A DNA stretch of 5,770 nucleotides from Bacteroidota bacterium. GTDB taxonomy: Bacteria; Bacteroidota; Ignavibacteria; Ignavibacteriales; Ignavibacteriaceae. The position numbers were made by a program, and so were the translations under genes. Below, in pieces: positions 1 to 4,692 of this stretch (within the stretch, counting starts at the first letter, position 1; every line of letters begins with the position of its first letter). Below the pieces are notes generated by a model. It did not search any database. It saw only the letters and a list, made by a program, of their open reading frames with translations, and was not told the origin of the DNA. The DNA lies in assembly GCA_021793635.1 (NCBI GenBank), contig JAJYSI010000241.1, forward strand, positions 1 through 5,770. Reading direction: 5' to 3'.

Positions 1-1
1 T

Positions 2-103
2 GCAACCTGTTTTGTTATCGCCTATTTTTTTCAAAAGAACGTATTTGGCAGGTATCGAAATAAAGTGAAGAGTGCATCAGATATAGCTGATCAACAAAGT
101 TAG
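2..103 (+). CDS. possible C-terminal tail of a convergent gene (partial)
   Basis: This frame is open from the left edge to a TAG at 101-103 and would encode the last 33 residues of a protein. The tail begins with a hydrophobic stretch (ATCFVIAYFF) followed by a basic, polar end (RYRNKVKSASDIADQQS), as at the end of a membrane protein whose last helix is followed by a cytoplasmic tail. It would overlap the stop codon of the minus-strand gene by a few bases, a common tail-to-tail arrangement. The stretch is short and the other frames are also open for 60 or more bases, so the evidence is weak. Alternatively the 99 bases are simply intergenic. Confidence 0.22.
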   Translation, partial: ATCFVIAYFFQKNVFGRYRNKVKSASDIADQQS

Positions 104-1017
104 ATGGTTTCTTTCAAAGTTAGAAATAAGGATAGAGGGTCAACATATTTATTATTTGTTAACACAACAGGATCGTATTTCCAAATTTGCAGCATAATAT
201 TTCTTTCAGCATCACCGGTAGTATGAATTATTTTTTTATTTTGTAAAACTTTAAATGCATTCATAGATAATGCAAAAGAAGTTTTACCGTTATCAGCAAT
301 ATCTGTGTAATGAGATAGCGCCGGTATATCTGTTATGAAATAATGATTATTTTCTTTTATGTTATCTGCGAATACGAGCTTGTTAATGGGATTAATTAAA
401 TATGGCTGCGCTTCGTTCCATAGCCGGAGCTTTTCTTTTTCAAATATTATTGCCTTGTCTTTTCCGCCGGTAATATTACAGAGTTTCAAATTCATTAAAG
501 CATTTGCGGCTCTGGTAATTGTCATCGGACCATAATTTAATTTCTTTGCTAATGTTTTGAAGTTAGAGCCGTTAAGTTCATTACCAAGTAAATAGTAAAA
601 CAGTAAACACTGAGCAGCAGGGAAAAGCTTTTCTACTTTTTTGGCGTGAGCTTGTTTAAGTTCTTTCAGGTCAATAAACATAAACGGCAGATACATTTGT
701 TTGCCGGGAAGAATGAAGGCAACTTTTTTTTGAATAAGGCGTTTCCGGTTGTAAGCTTCAATATTTTCAAAAACAAAGACTACATGTTTACCAAGTGTAT
801 TTTCAAGTATATCGGCTTGCTTTCTATACTGGTCTACTGTATAGGTGGTTTCCGCACTGATCGCGTTAAAAATTATTTGACGTTTAAGAAGTTCACCGGC
901 TTTTAGGTTATTACTGCGTAAGTAAAGAGGAAGCTTATTGATCTCATTTTTCGGAAGGGTGAAAAATCTTAATTCAATTCCAAGAGCTTCGTGAATATAT
1001 TTTTGAATGTTGTCCAT
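100..1017 (-). CDS. MarR-like winged-helix regulator, possible AbiEi-type antitoxin
   Basis: A 305-residue protein, probably a cytoplasmic DNA-binding regulator. Residues about 28-120 form an N-terminal region with LPLYLR (29-34) and RKRLIQKKVAFILPGKQMYLP (91-111). That second block matches, from memory, the 'RLI..kVPFIVPG.QlYLP' signature of a family annotated as MarR-type regulators and found next to nucleotidyltransferase (AbiEii-like) toxins. Residues about 133-185 look like a winged helix-turn-helix: FPAAQCLLFYYLL, then LAKKLNYGPMTITRAANALM. The C-terminal part has PALSHYT (232-238) and IWKYDPVVL..VDPLSLFLTL (278-301), also family-like. Relatives usually continue past 'SLrd..DeRVe' for some 15-25 residues, whereas this protein stops at LKETI, so slight truncation is possible. 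No strong Shine-Dalgarno sequence precedes the ATG. The regulator fold is fairly clear; the antitoxin role is inference because no toxin gene is visible. Confidence 0.8.
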   Translation of the reverse strand: MDNIQKYIHEALGIELRFFTLPKNEINKLPLYLRSNNLKAGELLKRQIIFNAISAETTYTVDQYRKQADILENTLGKHVVFVFENIEAYNRKRLIQKKVAFILPGKQMYLPFMFIDLKELKQAHAKKVEKLFPAAQCLLFYYLLGNELNGSNFKTLAKKLNYGPMTITRAANALMNLKLCNITGGKDKAIIFEKEKLRLWNEAQPYLINPINKLVFADNIKENNHYFITDIPALSHYTDIADNGKTSFALSMNAFKVLQNKKIIHTTGDAERNIMLQIWKYDPVVLTNNKYVDPLSLFLTLKETI

Positions 1018-1182
1018 TTGTTTATTTCTTTTGCCAAAGGCTCACATATTTAATATCATAGACGCTGCACAATATCGGTGTTGCTGTTACTATGCAAAAA
1101 TAATGATATTATATTGAAAAACAATGAATAAATCATACGGATATAAAAAAGACGAACAAGACGGTATGCTGTTATCGCAATT
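1018..1182. other. intergenic gap between two minus-strand genes
   Basis: These 165 AT-rich bases lie upstream of the regulator gene and should hold its promoter. I find no clear TAnnTTTG or TTGACA/TATAAT pair on the minus strand, no convincing hairpin terminator for the upstream gene and no RNA gene. A 20-codon plus-strand ORF starts here at 1124 but has no ribosome binding site. Confidence 0.4.
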
Positions 1183-1722
1183 TTAGAACGAAGAGTAATC
1201 ATTTACATTTGAATATTTTGTAAACAGAGTAGGCGGATCATAGGGAGTTTTGCGACCGAATTCGCCGGACTTAAAAAAGAAAAGAACAATTGCTTTAGCT
1301 GCCATCATGAAACGAGGATCATTTTTTTTACAACTAGGAATAAGCAAAGAAGAAAGCTCTTCAAAGTAACGAGGATCGTTAACAGGATAATCGACAATAC
1401 CTTTGTGGTTATACGGAACATTTTTGAAGTAATTACGAATTCTTTCAAGAACTGAATAGAGCTGCTCTTCATACTCACTAAAATTTTTTTCAATAAAGTA
1501 TTCCACACATTCTATGTTTGCCCAGTTGGCAGCAAAAATATCTTTTACATCGTGATGTTTTTTCTTTACAAAATTTGCTTCAATTCTTGACTTAAGAGTA
1601 TGAAATTTATTTTCAAAAGGAATAGCAACAATTAAATTTTTGGCATCGGAATTTAGGAAATGGAAGATAGCTTTAATAACAGAATGGTCAATATGGGTTA
1701 GATGTAAAAGGTGGTGAAACAT
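1183..1722 (-). CDS. hypothetical protein, unrecognised family
   Basis: A 179-residue soluble-looking protein that I cannot assign with confidence. It starts at the only usable ATG, because an in-frame TGA lies three codons upstream, and has no obvious ribosome binding site. The N terminus is histidine-rich (MFHHLLHLTHIDH). A basic segment (KSRIEANFVKKKHHDVKD, about 44-61) and a long helical, charged middle follow. The most distinctive part is the C-terminal third: YPVNDPRYFEELSSLL (about 112-127), then NDPRFMMAAKAIVLFFF and SGEFGRKTPYDPPTLF (134-167). It vaguely recalls C-terminal domains of ABC-three-component (ABC-3C) defence proteins, but this is only an impression and the protein is much shorter than those effectors. 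It has no signal peptide or clear membrane helix. It lies upstream of and co-directional with the regulator gene, separated by 165 bases, so joint transcription is possible. Confidence 0.6.
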   Translation of the reverse strand: MFHHLLHLTHIDHSVIKAIFHFLNSDAKNLIVAIPFENKFHTLKSRIEANFVKKKHHDVKDIFAANWANIECVEYFIEKNFSEYEEQLYSVLERIRNYFKNVPYNHKGIVDYPVNDPRYFEELSSLLIPSCKKNDPRFMMAAKAIVLFFFKSGEFGRKTPYDPPTLFTKYSNVNDYSSF

Positions 1723-1859
1723 TAATATTCATAATAAATTTTAATTCAAGACGGGATTCAAATAAAAAAGGAAAGATTTATTAGTGAAATTGGATATGTC
1801 CCCGATATGAAAAGTAAACTTGAAAGCATTGCGTATCGACAGGGATGCATTTCGCGTTA

Positions 1860-1873
1860 GAAGAAATTTCTTC
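1860..1873. repeat. 14-bp perfect palindrome, possible operator
   Basis: GAAGAAATTTCTTC reads the same on both strands, and no further bases pair beyond it. It sits in the middle of the divergent intergenic region, where a dimeric repressor could control both neighbours. With no run of T after it and no loop, it is more like a protein-binding site than a terminator. No partner protein can be named from the sequence. Confidence 0.35.
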
Positions 1874-1968
1874 AGAGAGAAAGAGAGAAATAAAATAAGA
1901 ACATTATTCTGGAAATTGGAATTAGTTATTAGCCCATGCATAAATATGAATTTTCACTTAAACTCTAT

Positions 1969-1976
1969 TATTTTTG
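1969..1976 (+). promoter_or_regulatory. candidate Bacteroidota-type -7 box (TAnnTTTG)
   Basis: TATTTTTG fits the TAnnTTTG -7 consensus of Bacteroidota primary sigma factors exactly. No clear TTTG -33 element is present at the usual distance upstream, only T-rich sequence. It would start transcription near 1983, about 50 bases before the GTG at 2032. That supports the downstream start and argues against an in-frame ATG at 1936. In such AT-rich DNA a chance match is quite possible. Confidence 0.3.
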
Positions 1977-2014
1977 TAAAAAAAATAACAATTTTATTTT
2001 TCAACTCAAAACAA

Positions 2015-2022
2015 AGAAGGGG
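2015..2022 (+). promoter_or_regulatory. Shine-Dalgarno that decides the GTG start
   Basis: AGAAGGGG is followed by a 9-base spacer and GTG at 2032. The in-frame ATG at 1936 has no comparable purine-rich sequence before it, and its first 32 codons encode a low-complexity K/F/N-rich stretch. The GTG is therefore the better start. Confidence 0.55.
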
Positions 2023-2031
2023 AAAATAAAC

Positions 2032-2604
2032 GTGGCACGATACTGTTGGTCGAGAGAGTCTACATTTGATTTTATAAGAGAAGAGGTTATGAAATGCTGC
2101 AATGAGCTTGAAACTATAGAAGAGCAGATTAGATATTTAAGTTTTGTCTTGTTAGAGAAGCAAAATAATCCACCAGAGCTAGATGAGAATATAGGATTGA
2201 AACCTACCTTTGAAGATTTTATGCATAATGAAATTAAGTATAGAAAGCTGATGCTTAAATTAGGAGATAAGCAAACGCAAGGCTTGATAAAAATAACCGG
2301 GAAGATACCAGAGGTTGTTAGGATATTTGAAGCTATGAAAGATGCTGAAATAATTTCTTTGAAAACAGAATCTGCACAAATAGGGAGAATATTTTTTTCC
2401 GAAAAGCTTGAAGTTAAAAATTTTGCATCGACATATAATGCAAGAAAAAAAGATTTAATAGAAGAAGAAAGAAGCACCTCAAGCGAGCCCTTATTAAAGT
2501 TTATAAATAATTTGATTGAAATAAGCTATAAGAGTAAACCGGAATTCTTAGATAATATTACAAACCATATAGAAGGCATTAGGAAAAAATCGTATATACG
2601 ATAA
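2032..2604 (+). CDS. hypothetical protein preceding the integrase module
   Basis: With the GTG start this is a 190-residue, charged, mostly helical-looking cytoplasmic protein whose family I do not recognise. It opens with ARYCWSRESTFDFIREEVMK, followed by a helix ending in a conserved-looking EEQIRYLSFVLLEK (about 30-43) and a hydrophilic linker (PPELDENIG). A middle block reads GLIKITGKIPEVVRIFEAMKD and then EIISLKTESAQIGRIFFSE. The protein ends in a basic YNARKKD and a final helical section. The middle block could be a small DNA- or protein-binding domain, but no motif is diagnostic. It lies ahead of the excisionase-like gene on the same strand, separated by about 96 bases and a hairpin, so it may be an accessory or regulatory gene of the same element. 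Its codons are more AT-rich than those of the primase. An ATG at 1936 would add 32 residues. Confidence 0.65.
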   Translation: MARYCWSRESTFDFIREEVMKCCNELETIEEQIRYLSFVLLEKQNNPPELDENIGLKPTFEDFMHNEIKYRKLMLKLGDKQTQGLIKITGKIPEVVRIFEAMKDAEIISLKTESAQIGRIFFSEKLEVKNFASTYNARKKDLIEEERSTSSEPLLKFINNLIEISYKSKPEFLDNITNHIEGIRKKSYIR

Positions 2605-2616
2605 ATACGATTTTTT
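2584..2616. terminator. 12-bp inverted repeat overlapping the stop codon, possible bidirectional terminator or operator
   Basis: AAAAAATCGTAT (2584-2595) and ATACGATTTTTT (2605-2616) are perfect inverted arms around a 9-base loop that contains the TAA stop codon. The A6 and T6 ends give a U-tract in either direction, as in a factor-independent terminator, but the stem has only two G/C pairs and would be weak. The half-site ATACGAT also occurs in the loop (2596-2602), where it forms a 14-bp palindrome with the left arm. Three half-sites close together also suit a repressor site upstream of the TTGACA at 2618. Confidence 0.4.
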
Positions 2617-2634
2617 CTTGACATCAGTATTTAA

Positions 2635-2699
2635 GTTAACGCTCGAAATTTCTTGCAAGCAGAAAAGCAAGGAAACAACACTTAGGAAGGAGCGTTAAC
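2635..2699 (+). promoter_or_regulatory. nested inverted repeats in the leader of the HTH gene
   Basis: GTTAACGCTC (2635-2644) and GAGCGTTAAC (2690-2699) are perfect 10-bp inverted arms, the right one ending one base before the ATG. Inside them TTTCTTGC (2649-2656) pairs with GCAAGGAA (2667-2674) around a 10-base loop, with one G-U pair. In RNA the outer stem would mask the end of the AGGAAGGAG Shine-Dalgarno sequence (2684-2692) and the start codon, so it could restrain translation. In DNA, the inner pair of 8-bp arms around a 10-base spacer also resembles a tyrosine recombinase core site. Both roles are inference. Confidence 0.45.
2684..2692 (+). promoter_or_regulatory. Shine-Dalgarno of the HTH gene, partly inside a stem
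   Basis: AGGAAGGAG lies 8 bases before the ATG at 2701 and is a near-perfect ribosome binding site. Its last three bases belong to the outer stem of the leader structure, which makes the site unusual. Confidence 0.7.
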
Positions 2700-2700
2700 A

Positions 2701-3075
2701 ATGCATGAGCAACTTAATGAAGAAGTTCTTAAAAGACTTCAATTGATAGAAAATCTTCTAGCAGGGAAGCAAAACAATCTGCTAAACTTCAACCAAGCCG
2801 CACAGTACTTAAGCATATCTCATTCACACCTTTACAAAATGACAAGTCAAAGAAAGATTCCATTTCATAAGCCATCGGGGAAATACCTTTACTTTTTTAA
2901 GCATGAGTTAGATGCGTGGATTACTAGGAATGATGAAAACAAAATTATGAATGATGAATTAGGAATTATGAATGAGGAACAGAAGCCAGAAGACGGAAGT
3001 CAGGAGTTAGAAATTAATATTGCGGGTAATCAATTGGGGATGTTTGATGAGGAAGAAGAAACGGAGCCGCCTTAA
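2701..3075 (+). CDS. excisionase-like helix-turn-helix (HTH_17) protein
   Basis: A 124-residue small DNA-binding protein. Residues 27-76 are a typical HTH_17/MerR-like excisionase domain: LLNFNQAAQYLSISHSHLYK, then RKIPFHKPSGKYLYFFKHEL and DAWI, which is the order helix, helix, wing, helix. The first 25 residues form an amphipathic helix (EEVLKRLQLIENLLAGK), as in Bacteroidota mobile-element proteins of this type. Residues 80-95 are a 7-codon repeat (KIMNDELG/IMNEE) derived from a dispersed DNA repeat, and the end is acidic (MFDEEEETEPP). Family members act as recombination directionality factors or as regulators next to integrases. Its position 62 bases upstream of a tyrosine recombinase on the same strand fits. 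A strong Shine-Dalgarno sequence supports this ATG. The HTH fold is secure; the excision role is inferred from context. Confidence 0.88.
   Translation: MHEQLNEEVLKRLQLIENLLAGKQNNLLNFNQAAQYLSISHSHLYKMTSQRKIPFHKPSGKYLYFFKHELDAWITRNDENKIMNDELGIMNEEQKPEDGSQELEINIAGNQLGMFDEEEETEPP
2943..2979 (+). repeat. tandem 21-nt duplication within the HTH gene (dispersed repeat copy 1)
   Basis: Two 16-base copies (2943-2958 and 2964-2979) agree at 15 positions with a period of 21 bases, so the reading frame is kept and IMN(D/E)E is encoded twice. Within this block 2949-2974 matches 4552-4577 at 23 of 26 bases. It adds a low-complexity linker after the DNA-binding domain, probably without harming function. 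Confidence 0.75.
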
Positions 3076-3137
3076 TTGGGCGTTGATTGTTGTTCGTCGT
3101 CTGTTGGTGAGAAAAACAAAAGTGAGAGAGAAGCAAA

Positions 3138-4214
3138 ATGGAAGGATTACAAAGTTTGCTTGGAAAATTGAGTGTGGAAGATATTGAGAAGCTAAAGCTT
3201 CTGATGTCTTTTACTACTGAAGCAAAAGAAGTAGTAACTCTGCGGGTGTTTGCTGATGAATATAAACTTCTGATTAAGAATAATAGATCTGCGTCTTACC
3301 TTCATTCAATAACAATTGCATTAAATAATCTTTCCGAATTCTTTGGACCACAAAAAGCTATAAACAGTATTAATCAAAAAGATGTTGAAACCTTCCTGGT
3401 ATATCTACAGCAAAAAATAAGGAAAGGACATGTTGTGTATTATAGAAATCTAAAAGCTGCTTTCAATAAAGCTAAGGAATGGGGATATGTTAAAGAAAAT
3501 TATTTCATCAAAGTAAAATTACCTAAGAGACAAAAGACCGCCCCGGCATTTATAAATAGCGAACAGCTGACAGCTATCAGCAATCAGCTAAAAGATGATG
3601 TTGTTAGGGATGCGGTTATTCTTGGATTTTATACGGGCATGAGGTTGAATGAGATTGTCAATTTAAAGTGGAAGAATGTAAATCTTTCAACCAGAATCAT
3701 AACGGTAGGCGATGAGGAATTTATAACTAAAGGAAGAAACCAAAGGTTTATTCCAGTAAGTGATGAAGCTTATGATGCCTTGATAAAAATTAAGACGAAA
3801 AACAAAGGAGGTAACCCACCCCTTTATCCCCTCCCAAGAGGGGAAAGTTTTGGATATGTGTTTTGTAAAAATAACGGGCAAAAATTTACTGGGGATCATT
3901 TTTCCAGAAGATTTAAAAGTGCTTGTAAGAAAGCCGGGATTGATAAAGCAATTCATTTCCATTCGCTGCGACATAGCTTCGCTTCGAACTTGGCACAACA
4001 GGGAGTTTCTTTGTACAAAATAAAGGAACTGTTAGGACATGCATCAGTTACTACAACAGAGATCTATTCACATTTGAATATTGATTCGCTGAGGGATGCG
4101 ATTAGTAAGCTGGATAACCCTCATCCCAGCCTTCTCCCAAAGGGAGAAGGGGAAAAAAGCTTAGATGGTTCATTTTCAAAATCACCAGGACTGAAATTAA
4201 TTATTAACAAATAA
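3138..4214 (+). CDS. tyrosine recombinase/integrase
   Basis: A 358-residue site-specific recombinase that breaks and rejoins DNA through a phosphotyrosine link. Residues about 34-118 form the SAM-like core-binding domain (TLRVFADEYKLLI through FNKAKEWGYV). The catalytic domain spans about 140-325 and keeps every key residue: Arg169 in YTGMRLNEIVNLKW, Lys198 in ITKGRNQRFIPV, His275 and Arg278 in HFHSLRHSFAS, His301 in LLGHASV and the nucleophile Tyr310 in TTTEIYSHL. The enzyme should therefore be active. Two palindromic elements are inserted in frame: one adds about 14 residues between catalytic strands (NPPLYPLPRGES, 226-237), and the other starts a C-terminal extension (NPHPSLLPKGEGEK, 327-340) beyond the normal end. 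A purine-rich GAGAGAGAAG precedes the ATG. It follows the excisionase-like gene and precedes replication genes, as in an integrative element. Confidence 0.95.
   Translation: MEGLQSLLGKLSVEDIEKLKLLMSFTTEAKEVVTLRVFADEYKLLIKNNRSASYLHSITIALNNLSEFFGPQKAINSINQKDVETFLVYLQQKIRKGHVVYYRNLKAAFNKAKEWGYVKENYFIKVKLPKRQKTAPAFINSEQLTAISNQLKDDVVRDAVILGFYTGMRLNEIVNLKWKNVNLSTRIITVGDEEFITKGRNQRFIPVSDEAYDALIKIKTKNKGGNPPLYPLPRGESFGYVFCKNNGQKFTGDHFSRRFKSACKKAGIDKAIHFHSLRHSFASNLAQQGVSLYKIKELLGHASVTTTEIYSHLNIDSLRDAISKLDNPHPSLLPKGEGEKSLDGSFSKSPGLKLIINK
3813..3846 (+). repeat. C-rich palindromic element inserted in frame, copy A
   Basis: The element starts AACCCACCCC and contains the stem TCCCCTC (3827-3833) and GAGGGGA (3838-3844) around a CCAA loop. 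It is read as NPPLYPLPRGE between two strands of the integrase catalytic domain, just after the IKIKT helix and before GYVFCKNNG. Related tyrosine recombinases normally have a short loop here. It is the same family and reading frame as copy B. Confidence 0.8.
4116..4155 (+). repeat. C-rich palindromic element inserted in frame, copy B
   Basis: The element starts AACCCTCATCCC and has a perfect 9-bp stem, CCTTCTCCC (4130-4138) and GGGAGAAGG (4142-4150), with an AAA loop. It is read as NPHPSLLPKGEGE directly after the last helix of the integrase (LRDAISKLD) and has pushed the stop codon about 30 residues downstream. Both copies share the AACCC start, central CTCCCAA and GGGGAAA end. Confidence 0.85.
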
Positions 4215-4226
4215 ATGGAGATTGAA

Positions 4227-4469
4227 ATGACTTACTTGTGGCAAGAAGAAAGAGGGAAAAAATTTTATAAGGTTCAGACTGATGTCAGAGAAGTAGCAAA
4301 AAAAATGAAAAGAAGGAATGGCTTTCATTTATGCGGAAATGCCATGAATGCAAGTCTTTGGATTTTTAGCTGCGAATTTAGCCGACCAGATATTGCAAAG
4401 AAGACGTTAAAGTCTATTACTGGGAAAAATGCAAAAATCGATTCTGAAGGGATGTTTGTGTATGAGTAA
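4227..4469 (+). CDS. small hypothetical protein downstream of the integrase
   Basis: An 80-residue protein I do not recognise. An ATG directly abuts the integrase stop at 4215, but a second in-frame ATG at 4227 has GGAG six bases upstream (4217-4220), so I prefer it. The first would add only MEIE. Visible features are an aromatic start (MTYLWQEERGKKFYKVQ), a basic helix (REVAKKMKRRNGFH), a hydrophobic strand (ASLWIFSCEF), a second helix (PDIAKKTLKSITGK) and a final strand (SEGMFVYE). The pattern strand-helix-strand-helix-strand suggests a small alpha/beta domain, perhaps nucleic-acid binding given its basic charge. It is almost certainly co-transcribed with the integrase, and its end overlaps the next micro-ORF by 8 bases. 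The function is unknown. Confidence 0.7.
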   Translation: MTYLWQEERGKKFYKVQTDVREVAKKMKRRNGFHLCGNAMNASLWIFSCEFSRPDIAKKTLKSITGKNAKIDSEGMFVYE

Positions 4470-4557
4470 GGCAATTTATCGTTCCGATAAAAATATTGAG
4501 TACAGAGAGGAAAAATCGGGCGAAAACCTACGCTATTTCGTAGTCAATTTTGAATGA
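4462..4557 (+). CDS. micro-ORF overlapping the preceding stop (31 aa)
   Basis: ATG at 4462 lies inside the end of the preceding gene (ATGAGTAA arrangement, 8-base overlap), the layout of translationally coupled genes. The 31 codons start MSKAIYRSDKNIEYREEKSG and end RYFVVNFE, which looks protein-like, with a strand pattern at the end. The stop TGA falls in the first bases of a dispersed 26-nt repeat (4552-4577). The reading frame may therefore once have been longer and been cut by the repeat. No family is recognised. Confidence 0.35.
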   Translation: MSKAIYRSDKNIEYREEKSGENLRYFVVNFE

Positions 4558-4577
4558 TGAGTTATGAATTGTGAATG
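4552..4577 (+). repeat. dispersed 26-nt repeat, copy 2
   Basis: This stretch matches 2949-2974 at 23 of 26 positions (ATGATGA, GAATT and TGAATG blocks). Here it is not read in the MNDEL frame: it supplies the stop of one micro-ORF and the ATG (4564) of the next. Confidence 0.7.
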
Positions 4578-4692
4578 CAAAGAAGAAAGAATTAATTATT
4601 TATTATCAACTTTTCTTGATAAGAGAAAGTTCAGGTTCAAGATTAAGTTCAAGTTTAAGATCAAGTTTAAGAGGAAGGAGAATGTAATATGA
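4564..4692 (+). CDS. micro-ORF for a Lys/Phe alternating cationic peptide, coupled to the primase
   Basis: A 42-codon ORF starts MNCECKEERINYLLSTFLDK. It continues with an alternating basic/hydrophobic tract (KFRFKIKFKFKIKFKRK) and ends at TGA 4690-4692, overlapping the primase ATG as ATGA. That overlap is classic translational coupling, so the ORF could be a leader that feeds ribosomes to the primase. The tract is encoded by a degenerate AAGTTC/AAGTTT/AAGATC hexamer repeat, so it may be only repeat DNA with an open frame. No clear Shine-Dalgarno sequence precedes ATG 4564. If translated, the tract would form an amphipathic, highly positive beta-strand. Confidence 0.3.
   Translation: MNCECKEERINYLLSTFLDKRKFRFKIKFKFKIKFKRKENVI
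4627..4668 (+). repeat. degenerate hexamer tandem repeat (AAGTTY/AAGATY)
   Basis: Seven consecutive 6-base units of the form AAGTTC, AGGTTC, AAGATT, AAGTTC, AAGTTT, AAGATC and AAGTTT run directly into AAGAGG AAGGAG. The ribosome binding site of the primase therefore appears to be the drifted end of the same repeat. Confidence 0.75.
4675..4680 (+). promoter_or_regulatory. Shine-Dalgarno of the primase gene
   Basis: AAGGAG with an 8-base spacer to the ATG at 4689 fixes the start. It follows in phase from the hexamer repeat and lies within the preceding micro-ORF. Confidence 0.75.

Larger units (their letters stand above)
1723..2031. other. divergent AT-rich intergenic region
   Basis: This 309-base stretch separates a minus-strand gene from a plus-strand gene and should carry both promoters. 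It holds a 14-bp perfect palindrome, a candidate -7 promoter box and a Shine-Dalgarno sequence, each listed separately. Two ORFs of 66-69 codons span parts of it on opposite strands. Neither has a ribosome binding site or recognisable composition, so I treat both as chance. The last 100 bases are especially A/T rich. Confidence 0.5.

Noticed and set aside
15..77. 20-codon minus-strand ORF (MHSSLYFDT..) as the toxin partner
   Set aside because: It ends after 20 codons and bears no resemblance to a nucleotidyltransferase.
1124..1186. 20-codon plus-strand ORF starting MNKSYGYKK
   Set aside because: It is too short, lacks a ribosome binding site and runs into the end of the opposite gene. It could be a gene remnant but nothing supports it.
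1741..1941. 66-codon minus-strand ORF in the same region
   Set aside because: It lacks a ribosome binding site, shows no recognisable motif and overlaps a competing ORF on the other strand.
1820..2029. 69-codon plus-strand ORF in the divergent intergenic region
   Set aside because: It starts at TTG without a ribosome binding site, has arbitrary composition and ends in AT-rich promoter-like DNA.
1936..2031. Upstream ATG start for the gene ending at 2604
   Set aside because: No ribosome binding site precedes it, the extra 32 codons are low-complexity K/F/N-rich sequence, and a candidate promoter box lies downstream of it. GTG 2032 has a strong Shine-Dalgarno sequence.
2001..2477. 158-codon minus-strand ORF
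   Set aside because: It is the antisense shadow of the better-supported plus-strand gene, serine-rich as expected from reverse reading, and has no ribosome binding site.
2943..2979. CRISPR-like repeat
   Set aside because: There are only two short units with a 21-base period and no spacers of regular length. It is a coding tandem duplication.
4475..4543. Two small hairpins (TTTATCG/CGATAAA and CTACG/CGTAG) as terminators
   Set aside because: The stems are 5-7 bp and A/T-rich, without a proper T-run, and lie within a coupled ORF series that should be transcribed through.
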